DNA of 37,423 nt. Source: an uncultured Clostridia bacterium (lineage in GTDB: Bacteria; Bacillota; Clostridia; Saccharofermentanales; Saccharofermentanaceae). The DNA is taken from positions 1-37,423 of the forward strand of contig CAMYXL010000026.1 in the NCBI GenBank assembly GCA_947303255.1. The letters are read 5' to 3'. The translations under genes were made by a program, and so were the position numbers. This document shows positions 15,923 through 24,291 of the stretch, one piece after another (position 1 is the first letter of the stretch; every line of letters starts with the position of its first letter). Below the pieces are notes generated by a model that made no database searches, was not told the origin of the DNA, and saw only the letters and a list, made by a program, of their open reading frames with translations.

Positions 15923-16423
15923 TCATACGCTCTTTACGTACCTGATCTCCTTCGTGCCCCAGCGCTTGAATACCTTATCCTTGCCGTCGAGGCGGTAGCC
16001 GTTCTTCTCATAGAAGTTCCTGCCCATGCCGTTCTCCTCAAGGACCCAGATAACGTATTCTTCAAAGCCGCGCTCCTTGCCTTTCTCCTCGAAAAATCTC
16101 AGCATCTGCGCCCCGACACCCATTCTCACATACTCAGGGTCAACGTAGATGAAATGCAGTTCGAAAGCGTTGTCCTTATCGTCATCTTCGCACTTGCCGA
16201 TGCCCATCATGCCCTTGACCGTACCCGTGTCCGGGTCCTCGTAAACATACAGTTCAAAGCGCTTCTCGGATATCCAATACTGATAGACCGACACGCGGTT
16301 CTCGACCGTCAGATCCTCGAACAGGAACTTGTCCGGAACGATATTTTTATACGCATACTGGCTGCTGGTAACTTCTATTTCTGCGATCCTTGTGGAATCA
16401 TTAACGTTTGCTTCACGAATCAT
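15923..16423 (-). CDS. GNAT N-acetyltransferase
   Basis: The protein is 166 residues. It follows the RimI-like GNAT layout: IREANVNDSTRIAEIE at the N-terminus, LHFIYVDPEYVRMGVGAQML containing the acetyl-CoA loop (the usual R/Q-x-x-G-x-G/A with MGVGAQ), then WVLEENGMGRNFYEKNGY, the ENxxxxxFYEKxGF motif. The substrate is unknown; such enzymes acetylate proteins or small amines. Two similar GNATs occur at 28003-28470 and 31635-32138 and share the segment near YxxIxPDxxL and the WVLE motif, so they may be lineage expansions. GAGGT precedes ATG 16423, and it has its own terminator. Confidence 0.88.
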   Translation of the reverse strand: MIREANVNDSTRIAEIEVTSSQYAYKNIVPDKFLFEDLTVENRVSVYQYWISEKRFELYVYEDPDTGTVKGMMGIGKCEDDDKDNAFELHFIYVDPEYVRMGVGAQMLRFFEEKGKERGFEEYVIWVLEENGMGRNFYEKNGYRLDGKDKVFKRWGTKEIRYVKSV

Positions 16424-16733
16424 TTTATTTACCTCAATATAAATTATTTAGTTGTCCCATGAAAAAATCAGGTCAACATCGAGGGTGATGATCTTCAGTC
16501 AGGCTAAACATTACGTTATTTATGATCTGTTCCATATCAAAGTCGTATTTCATAATATGAGGATTATATCAGATATTCCGTATCTTCATAGTACAAAATA
16601 TTGCCTGAGTATAGACCAAAAATTGCCATACTAACCCTTTTCGAAAAAACGGACAAAAGGTTAGTATGCTACTAAATACAGAGGGACTGCCTCAATAATT
16701 GAGACAGTCCCATCATCATTAATCAGATCTGTA
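16424..16733. other. Intergenic region with two hairpins
   Basis: No convincing gene in 310 bases. It holds an inverted repeat (CATACTAACC at 16627-16636 with GGTTAGTATG at 16659-16668, the pairing continuing inward through TTTT/AAAA past one bulged C) and, at 16683-16711, a 13-position stem with one mismatch (GGGACTG-CTCAA) that is probably the terminator of the sigma-factor gene ending at 16734. The remaining AT-rich part probably contains the promoter of the GNAT gene. Confidence 0.6.
16683..16711 (-). terminator. Hairpin after sigma-factor gene
   Basis: A 13-position stem with one mismatch and a short loop, 23 bases beyond the stop at 16734. The T tract on the minus strand is poor. Confidence 0.55.
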
Positions 16734-18110
16734 TCAACCCTGCGGATTTACTGAGCTGTAGTCAACAGTCAAAACTTCTTCGTCTATGAGTTTTTCAATT
16801 GTCATTCTCTTATCAGGATCATAGATGTCGACATCAAACTCTGCAGTAAGATAATCGATCTTTTCCAGGAAGTGGATTCCGTCATCAGATACACTATCTT
16901 TTTCAGGACTGATTATATGAGCTGAGTAGACCGTGTCATTAGGATCGACTACAAAGTGAACTGTTTTATCAAGACCGAGTGTGTCTCCTTCATCTACCTT
17001 AAACCCATCAGAGTCAAACGTCATCGTGTTATCTGTCAGATTCTCGAGTTTCCAGACGATGGCCGGCTTGGTGTAGTAATATGAAGCTGCCGAGAGTGTT
17101 ACATAGAACGCTCTCGCGGAGATCCTGAACTCAGATGTTGAATAGCATTCCTGCCAATCACCCTCTAGCCACTCAGCAGGCGGATTTTCCTTGTAGGTGT
17201 TCAATACATCATCGCTGAGAACGCCTTCCTCGCCTTCTGTCTCTTCGATGATGTTCTCCTCCTCATCATCTTCCTCTTCTTCGCGTTCTTCTCTGACTCT
17301 TCTAGGCTTCTTGTCGTCCTTCAACTTCATGACGCCAAGTGTTACACCTGCGATAGAACCAACTGAAACAACTGCAATAACGCTACCAATTAATACCTTT
17401 TTCATTATTATCCCTGTACCTTTCTTTGCTGCGGACGCAGCGAGCTTAGTTGCGGCACCGTGTGTGGTGACCTTTGCAGATGCGGACAGGGTTGTTAAAA
17501 GTGAAGCCGGCATCGCCTTGAAAGGCACTGCCTCTGCTTCTTTGATGAACAGCTTACTCAAGAATGGTAATGCAGCCATACCGAGCAACTTCGTCTTATT
17601 CTCTTCTTCATACTTCTCGACCTCCTTCTTGATCTTGTTTCTGGCAAAGTTAAGACGACGGCGAACGGTTCCTTCCGGTGCGCCAAGTGTTCCTGCGATT
17701 TCCTTTGTGCTCATCTCATCAAAGTAGAACAGGATAAGTGTTCTTCTGATATCCTCGGACAATGAGTTTTCGATGATATCCATGATGATCTTACGGGTTT
17801 CCGCAGATTCGACGATGGAATCCGGCAGGAAATCTTCCGGAACTGCTTCGACATTCTCAAAGAACTCGTCGTCTTTGGCGTCTGTTTTCGATAACTTCAG
17901 ACGATTAAGACACTTGTTGGCAGCGATCTTCTTAAGCAACGGTACAGCCTTGCTCGTATCCTCGATATTCGAATAGGAATTAATAAAGGATATGAACGTG
18001 TCCTGGACAACGTCCTCTGCATCATCCTCGTTCCTGAGGAGAGACATTGCTGTCCAATATACGGGCTTGTATGCCTGATTGTAGATCTGCTCGAGTTCCT
18101 TTTCGGTCAT
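16734..18110 (-). CDS. ECF-type sigma factor fused to membrane anchor and extracytoplasmic domain
   Basis: The protein is 458 residues, far longer than a typical 160-190-residue ECF sigma. Residues 1-75 are sigma-70 region 2 (YWTAMSLLRNEDDAEDVVQDTF), residues 115-165 region 4 (LILFYFDEMSTKEIAGTLGA then EGTVRRRLNFARNKIKKEV). An Ala-rich linker (175-237) leads into one membrane helix (about 238-262), then a charged stretch of Arg/Lys/Glu with a run of acidic residues (270-296), and a 160-residue outer domain rich in beta strands. The polarity puts the sigma part inside and the last domain outside, so the protein could sense a surface signal and release or expose the sigma domain (inference). 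GGAGG precedes ATG 18110. No separate anti-sigma gene follows. Confidence 0.85.
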   Translation of the reverse strand: MTEKELEQIYNQAYKPVYWTAMSLLRNEDDAEDVVQDTFISFINSYSNIEDTSKAVPLLKKIAANKCLNRLKLSKTDAKDDEFFENVEAVPEDFLPDSIVESAETRKIIMDIIENSLSEDIRRTLILFYFDEMSTKEIAGTLGAPEGTVRRRLNFARNKIKKEVEKYEEENKTKLLGMAALPFLSKLFIKEAEAVPFKAMPASLLTTLSASAKVTTHGAATKLAASAAKKGTGIIMKKVLIGSVIAVVSVGSIAGVTLGVMKLKDDKKPRRVREEREEEEDDEEENIIEETEGEEGVLSDDVLNTYKENPPAEWLEGDWQECYSTSEFRISARAFYVTLSAASYYYTKPAIVWKLENLTDNTMTFDSDGFKVDEGDTLGLDKTVHFVVDPNDTVYSAHIISPEKDSVSDDGIHFLEKIDYLTAEFDVDIYDPDKRMTIEKLIDEEVLTVDYSSVNPQG

Positions 18111-18225
18111 CTTATTTTTTGCCTCCTTCTATCCGCATCTACTTAATAAACAACTAAGTGATGCAAAATGTTCGGTGGTTCGAGAAATTTTTTGAAATTT
18201 TTCATAATGCTCGAAAACATCCGTA

Positions 18226-18807
18226 TCAGCCATTCTTATTCTGCATGCCTGTTATCGAGTCATAGAAGCGATTTGCCTTGATGATCGCATCCTGAACTAC
18301 TGTCGAAGAGAGGCTGAACATGTGACGTGACGTGAACGTTGGGATCCTGGTCCTCTTCCCCTTATAAGTGAACTGGTAATACACATATCGTGTACCGCCG
18401 AAGGGACCCTTGATGTAACTGGATCTGATATTGGTGAGATCTTTGACGTCAGCGACCTGAAGCTTAAACGGATTATGTGAAGAGACGTATGCGATCTTCT
18501 CGTGAGTCTCGTCGATAACCAGAACGGATGCACAGGAGTGCGATTCTTTGTTGTCGAAGGTGCGCGTCCTGATAAGTCCTGCTTCATCTAACTTCTTATT
18601 CATGGTCCTCCTGGCAATAGGAAACAGGATAACGTTAGCCAGCATCAGATAAAGCAAAAAGACGATCCATGCTGCCAGGATAAGAACCAGCGTGTAAAGG
18701 TTTTTCTCAGGCGGGGTCATAAAATAGACGATAAACGTAGGGATAAGGCAGATAATGATCATTACTGCTATCTCAATAAGGATAAAACCGAAACTATACT
18801 TCTTCAT
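18226..18807 (-). CDS. Two-helix membrane protein with PH-like domain
   Basis: The protein is 193 residues. Two membrane helices lie at about residues 8-30 and 40-65, followed by a basic linker (RRTMNKKLDEAG) and a soluble beta-rich domain: CASVLVIDETHEKIAYVSS, PFKLQVADVKDLTNIRSSY, RYVYYQFTYKGKRTRIPTF, ending in a helix (STVVQDAIIKANRFYDSI). This order of strands and final helix fits a bacterial PH-like domain attached to membrane helices; the 30864-31583 protein is similar in design. A G-rich ribosome site precedes ATG 18807. It sits just downstream of the CbrC-family gene (22-base gap), probably in one message. Function unknown. Confidence 0.7.
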   Translation of the reverse strand: MKKYSFGFILIEIAVMIIICLIPTFIVYFMTPPEKNLYTLVLILAAWIVFLLYLMLANVILFPIARRTMNKKLDEAGLIRTRTFDNKESHSCASVLVIDETHEKIAYVSSHNPFKLQVADVKDLTNIRSSYIKGPFGGTRYVYYQFTYKGKRTRIPTFTSRHMFSLSSTVVQDAIIKANRFYDSITGMQNKNG

Positions 18808-18829
18808 AGCACGTCCCCCCGAACGCTAC

Positions 18830-20019
<1,190 letters not shown>

Positions 20020-20135
20020 TTCATACCTCTTTTTTGTAAATATGATAGTGTCATTATATCTCAATCCGAAGACCAATAATCGTACTCATGATAGAATATA
20101 TTGAATTATCGATAACGAAGGAAAACCAGGACCAC

Positions 20136-21083
20136 ATGAAGATCTATTTCGCCCCGCTCGAAGGCATCACAAATCATATATTCCGCAACACCTATAACGA
20201 GATCTACGGCAACATCGACAAATACTTCGCGCCGTTCATCTCGCCTTCGGAGAATTGCCCGCTGACTCCCCGCGAGCGTAAAGATCTCGTTCCCGAGAAT
20301 AATACCGGGATAAACCTGGTCCCTCAGATCCTCTGCAGCAGATCCGACTATTTTATCGAGGCATCCAGAGAACTTCAGGCAATGGGTTATAACGAAGTTA
20401 ACTTGAATCTCGGATGTCCTTCCGGCACCGTTTGCTCGAAAACAAAAGGCGCAGGATTTCTCAAGGAACCCGCTATGCTTCAAAGTTTCCTGGATGATAT
20501 CTACTCATATTCCGAATCCGAAAACATGAATATCTCTCTTAAGACCAGACTCGGATTTTTTGATCCTGAAGAGTTCTATAACCTTGTGGATATATTCAAT
20601 AATTTTCCTGTAAGCGAACTCATCGTGCACCCGAGGATAAGGACCGACTACTACAAGGGCGAACCGCGAAAAGAATACTTCGCGTACGCTCTGGAACATT
20701 CCAAAAATCCGCTTGTATATAACGGAAATATCTACACAGTTAATGACCACAAAGTATTATCAGATTCATTCGGCGTGAACCTTGATCCGGTCATGCTGGG
20801 CAGAGGCCTGATATCTGATCCGTGCCTTGCAGGTAAACTTAAAGGCGTCACTTCTCAGACTGACTTCGCGAAGCTCAAGAAGCTTCATGACACGCTCTAT
20901 CACGAATATCAGAAGATCATGTCACCTGATATCAACGTGCTTTTCAAGATGAGAGAACTGTGGACTTATTGGCGAGTCCTTTTCGAAGATAAGGACCGTG
21001 ATATCAAGCGTCTTCTCAAAGCGAAGAAGTACGCCGAATACGAGGATATCGTTTATCACGTCCTGCTGACCGAAGATGATTAA
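20136..21083 (+). CDS. tRNA-dihydrouridine synthase
   Basis: The protein is 315 residues from ATG 20136, which gives the family's standard start (KIYFAPLEGITNHIFR); an upstream ATG at 20088 would add 16 residues with no match. It reduces uridine to dihydrouridine in tRNA using FMN and NADPH. Visible marks: APLEGIT for the FMN site, LVPQILCS, the catalytic NLGCPSGTVCSKTKGAGF loop with the active-site Cys of the GCPS motif, ISLKTRLGF, ELIVHPRIRT (His and Arg of the FMN phosphate region), LVYNGNI and MLGRGLISDP. It is one of only two plus-strand genes in the 3.6-32.2 kb stretch. Its stop overlaps the stop of the convergent SPFH gene within TTAA. A TCGAAAAC octamer lies in the catalytic-loop region of the gene. 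Confidence 0.93.
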   Translation: MKIYFAPLEGITNHIFRNTYNEIYGNIDKYFAPFISPSENCPLTPRERKDLVPENNTGINLVPQILCSRSDYFIEASRELQAMGYNEVNLNLGCPSGTVCSKTKGAGFLKEPAMLQSFLDDIYSYSESENMNISLKTRLGFFDPEEFYNLVDIFNNFPVSELIVHPRIRTDYYKGEPRKEYFAYALEHSKNPLVYNGNIYTVNDHKVLSDSFGVNLDPVMLGRGLISDPCLAGKLKGVTSQTDFAKLKKLHDTLYHEYQKIMSPDINVLFKMRELWTYWRVLFEDKDRDIKRLLKAKKYAEYEDIVYHVLLTEDD

Positions 21084-22141
21084 GATCTGAGATCCGCGTT
21101 ACAAGCAGGACAGACCTGAGCCCCGGAAGACAGAGGACTTCCGCAGTACGGACAACTGTCCAAGCCGCTTAAGGCCTGAGCTGCCATATTCCCTGAAACA
21201 GCATTCATCATGCCAAGACCTGCTAGTCCCGCAGCGGCTCCTGCAGGGTTGCCCGCTGCTTTGTTCAATGCATCCGTGAAGCCCAGGACGACCAGTGCTT
21301 TGAGTGCTTCAGGATCGTCGCTAAAGACCTTCGCATTATCAAACGTCTCGACACGTGCTCGCGAAGCCGCATCAAGAGTCAGATCATTAAGTGCGATCGA
21401 CTCGACGATCATGCCGCGGTTCTCGAGCCAGACTTTGGAGATAACTTCATTGACAGCGTCCTTCAGCTTACTCTTGTTGGATACGAGCCTCGGAAACGGC
21501 ACTTTGTCGCGGGTGGCACAGAGATTAAGTGCCTCCGACATGTGATCTTTTACTTCGAGGAACGGAGTCTTGGGACTTACGGGAGAGCCCATGAAGTCGC
21601 TGACTTTGGTTTCCTTGCCAGTGCACTTGAAGAAACGGGCAGGATCAATGATACGGAACGAGAATGTTATCTTGAACTTAAAGTAGAGGTTCCCGTAGAA
21701 CGGGTCCGGATACGGGCAGCTTATGTCATCGAGGCAGGTCTGGTTCATTATCTCGAGGCCGTTGATGTAATAAAGTCTCTGGATCCTGGCAACTTCGCCT
21801 GCGAATCTGAATCTATCGAAAACGTCACCCATGAAGTTCTTCATGCCGCCAGACAAAACTGATCCTGATGACGAGTTGTCCCATGAGTACATACCGGGTT
21901 CAGTTATGCTGTCGATGATCTTGCCGTTGTCGAGCATGACCGCGTAAGCGCCCTCAGGAACGATTATCTTGGATCCTGCAGAGATGATGTCGCTGCTGCC
22001 CTGATTGCGGCCGTTCTTATTCACAGGATATGCACGCTTAACGAGTAATTCCTGACCAAGCGAATCAGTCCTGAACGTCTCCAGGTACTGGTCCTTGACA
22101 CTTGAGCTAATTGAATCTGACAAAGTTTTGATAAATCCCAT
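21080..22141 (-). CDS. SPFH-domain protein with C-terminal zinc ribbon
   Basis: The protein is 353 residues from ATG 22141 (the longer frame would use TTG). Residues 1-280 match the YdjI-like SPFH group: MGFIKTLSDSISSSVKDQYLE at the start, SKIIVPEGAYAVMLDNGKII, GMYSWDN, and a long SPFH-like beta/alpha core. The segment AGNPAGAAAGLAGLGMMNAV is Gly/Ala-rich, and the last 30 residues are a zinc ribbon (CPYCGSPLSSGAQVCPACN). Such proteins oligomerise on membranes, and in Bacillus related proteins act in membrane-stress systems together with PspA-like partners; no such partner is visible here. It is upstream of nothing on its strand except the dus stop overlap and follows the LRR lipoprotein by 12 bases, so they probably share a message. 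Confidence 0.87.
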   Translation of the reverse strand: MGFIKTLSDSISSSVKDQYLETFRTDSLGQELLVKRAYPVNKNGRNQGSSDIISAGSKIIVPEGAYAVMLDNGKIIDSITEPGMYSWDNSSSGSVLSGGMKNFMGDVFDRFRFAGEVARIQRLYYINGLEIMNQTCLDDISCPYPDPFYGNLYFKFKITFSFRIIDPARFFKCTGKETKVSDFMGSPVSPKTPFLEVKDHMSEALNLCATRDKVPFPRLVSNKSKLKDAVNEVISKVWLENRGMIVESIALNDLTLDAASRARVETFDNAKVFSDDPEALKALVVLGFTDALNKAAGNPAGAAAGLAGLGMMNAVSGNMAAQALSGLDSCPYCGSPLSSGAQVCPACNADLRS

Positions 22142-22153
22142 TTTCCACAACCT

Positions 22154-22933
22154 CTAATAGATTAATTCTGTATCCGCGTTAACATGTATCGACACACCGT
22201 AAAGGTTAAGATCGTCAGGATCATTATAAAAATACTGACAAGCCATCGTATCCTCATCATCACCAAAAGGACCTATTACCGGTTCTGAATTCTCAACAGC
22301 CTTGATCAGATCAGGGCAGGCACTAATATCCAGCTTCGAGATCTTATTCCCCGCGCCGGAAAAAGATATAAGCTTAGGACAGCAACTCAGATCCAATTCA
22401 GTCAACTCATTATAATCGGCAGAAAACCTCATCAAACCGGGACATGAAGTAAGATCCAAAGAAGCAAGCCCGCAATTATCGCAGTACAGATCCATCAGTT
22501 CATCACCGGAAGGAAGCTTAAGTTCCTCGATCTCACAATATGATATAGTCAACTGATCCAATTTCAAATTGCCGCTGAGATCCAGCTTGTTAAACTTGCA
22601 TTCAAAAAAATGCAGATAATCGAGTTTCGGGAGTTTCGAAAAATCATAATCCGAACAGTCAGAATAATTAAACGATAATTGGTCTAAATTAGGGAAATAC
22701 TCGATCCCGTCAAGTTTTTCAACGTTCTCCAAATGAAGGTCCGTCATAATTTTACGCTCAGACAAACTTAGCTTACCGTTGTTGTTAAAATCGTATTCTT
22801 TTGCTTCCTCTAGCACCTTCGGATCAGGGAAATTCTCCTCATTAATATCAACGGTGTCTTTCTCTTTATGCTTGCAACCCGACAACGGGAAGACCATTAA
22901 CACTAATACAATAAGCGATAATATTTTTCTCAT
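22154..22933 (-). CDS. Lipoprotein with EF-hand-like motif and leucine-rich repeats
   Basis: The protein is 259 residues. The signal ends in a lipobox (LSG-Cys20), so it is anchored outside the membrane. Residues 48-60 read DFNNNGKLSLSER, a calcium-binding EF-hand-like loop. Residues 70-215 carry bacterial leucine-rich repeats with the LxxLDLSxCPxL pattern, for example LDQLTISYCEIEEL, LASLDLTSCPGLM, LTELDLSCCPKLI and KLDISACPDLI. The C-terminus is short and acidic. Such LRR lipoproteins usually bind proteins or glycans at the surface; the ligand is unknown. The start ATG 22933 has no obvious ribosome site. It is 12 bases upstream of the SPFH gene and probably co-transcribed. Confidence 0.85.
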   Translation of the reverse strand: MRKILSLIVLVLMVFPLSGCKHKEKDTVDINEENFPDPKVLEEAKEYDFNNNGKLSLSERKIMTDLHLENVEKLDGIEYFPNLDQLSFNYSDCSDYDFSKLPKLDYLHFFECKFNKLDLSGNLKLDQLTISYCEIEELKLPSGDELMDLYCDNCGLASLDLTSCPGLMRFSADYNELTELDLSCCPKLISFSGAGNKISKLDISACPDLIKAVENSEPVIGPFGDDEDTMACQYFYNDPDDLNLYGVSIHVNADTELIY

Positions 22934-22993
22934 AAGATTTTCATTTATGTTTACACATAACTACGAACCGACATTATCATTATATCACCAATG

Positions 22994-24229
22994 TTAATGC
23001 TCCTTGTAATCCTCATATGCCTCAGCCACATCCGGATCGTCACTTCCCCGCCCCTGTTCATGGGCCCATTGGAAAAGATTGTCTGAGATCATCTTCGATA
23101 CTTCCATCAATCTCCGATAATCCCAATAATCATTCAAGTCCAAAGCAGCAGGAGCAACCTTCATGATCCTACCGGTAATCCATTCTATCGAAAACATTGT
23201 AAGATAAGTTCTTCCAAGAGTGATCGATCTGTCATTCTGCGATTGACAAGCATATGACAAAAGGAGACCGACGATCTTATCACTTGTATCCTGATCAAGT
23301 TCCATTATCAGATCAGCATCAAAAAAGACATGCTTTCCCGCGATGGAATTTATCTCATCTGATAAAGATTTCTTATATGCATCCATATCCTCTAACCATT
23401 TTGCTACGCCGTCCTCGTTATTCGATTCGATGATACCTGTAGCAACTTTTTTAAGATCCTCATGTGCATTTGAAACTGCATAGCATTCATCTGCAATAGC
23501 GAACATATCGATGTCATTTTTCCCGTCACCAAAAGCCACCACTTTCTCACACTGATACATGTCCTTCAGTTGCTTTACGGCATTCGCTTTGGATGCTTCC
23601 ATCGGCATGATCTCGAGCCACTGTTCATCAGTATAAATGTCGATCTGATAAACGCAGTGGAACTGTTCCTTATACTTCTCATATATCGAAAAAAGTTTCT
23701 CAGGTGTATCAATGCAGGTAACGTAAAAAATGTCACCTTTTCGAAGATCATCAGCGGAAGAAACACTATTCTCTCTAATGTCTCCCTTACGGCTGTCGGT
23801 AAACTTCTTCATGCCCACAGTACTGAGTTCGGGAACATACGAAAACTTCTCTGTCTCATCGATATAAGAATAAACGATCGGGTAGATCTGCTTGCTGAAT
23901 AATTCATCCAACAATCCATTCACGGCAGTTTTATCAAAGTAGTTGCCCTTGAGGATCTTGCCGGAAACATTATCAACGATAAAAGAGCCGTTATAAACGA
24001 TAAGAGGGATCTTAGCGTCGATGCCTCGCGTTACTTTTCGAGCAGTGATCCAGGAACGCGCTGTCGCATATGAAAAGAGTATACCTTTATCGGTCAGACT
24101 GTTGATCACACGATTGGTATATTCTGAAGTTCTCTCATCACTTCTTAATAGGGTTCCGTCCAGATCTGAAACGTACAATGTTTTTCCATTGTCATGATAA
24201 GGACAATTGTCTTTTGTTTGTTCACTCAT
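22994..24229 (-). CDS. HAD-superfamily (Cof-type) phosphatase with extra C-terminal domain
   Basis: The protein is 411 residues, about 130 longer than typical Cof-type HAD phosphatases. Residues 18-280 carry the HAD motifs: LYVSDLDGTLLRS (nucleophile Asp22), SYATARS, a late Lys in EASKANAVKQL, and VVAFGDGKNDIDMF (metal-binding aspartates), so it is probably an active phosphatase on a sugar phosphate or nucleotide. Residues 285-411 form an unrelated helical domain with LGRTYLTMFSIEWI, DLNDYWDYRRLMEV, and a final NPD/DDPDVAEAYEDYKE tail. I recall stand-alone proteins of this kind in Lachnospiraceae-like genomes, unnamed, so the fusion links that domain to a hydrolase. AGGTGG precedes ATG 24229. 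Confidence 0.82.
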   Translation of the reverse strand: MSEQTKDNCPYHDNGKTLYVSDLDGTLLRSDERTSEYTNRVINSLTDKGILFSYATARSWITARKVTRGIDAKIPLIVYNGSFIVDNVSGKILKGNYFDKTAVNGLLDELFSKQIYPIVYSYIDETEKFSYVPELSTVGMKKFTDSRKGDIRENSVSSADDLRKGDIFYVTCIDTPEKLFSIYEKYKEQFHCVYQIDIYTDEQWLEIMPMEASKANAVKQLKDMYQCEKVVAFGDGKNDIDMFAIADECYAVSNAHEDLKKVATGIIESNNEDGVAKWLEDMDAYKKSLSDEINSIAGKHVFFDADLIMELDQDTSDKIVGLLLSYACQSQNDRSITLGRTYLTMFSIEWITGRIMKVAPAALDLNDYWDYRRLMEVSKMISDNLFQWAHEQGRGSDDPDVAEAYEDYKEH

Positions 24230-24291
24230 TTTATATCCACCTGCATTTTATTTCTCTATTCTATTTAATCGCAGGCGAATCTACAAGACGA

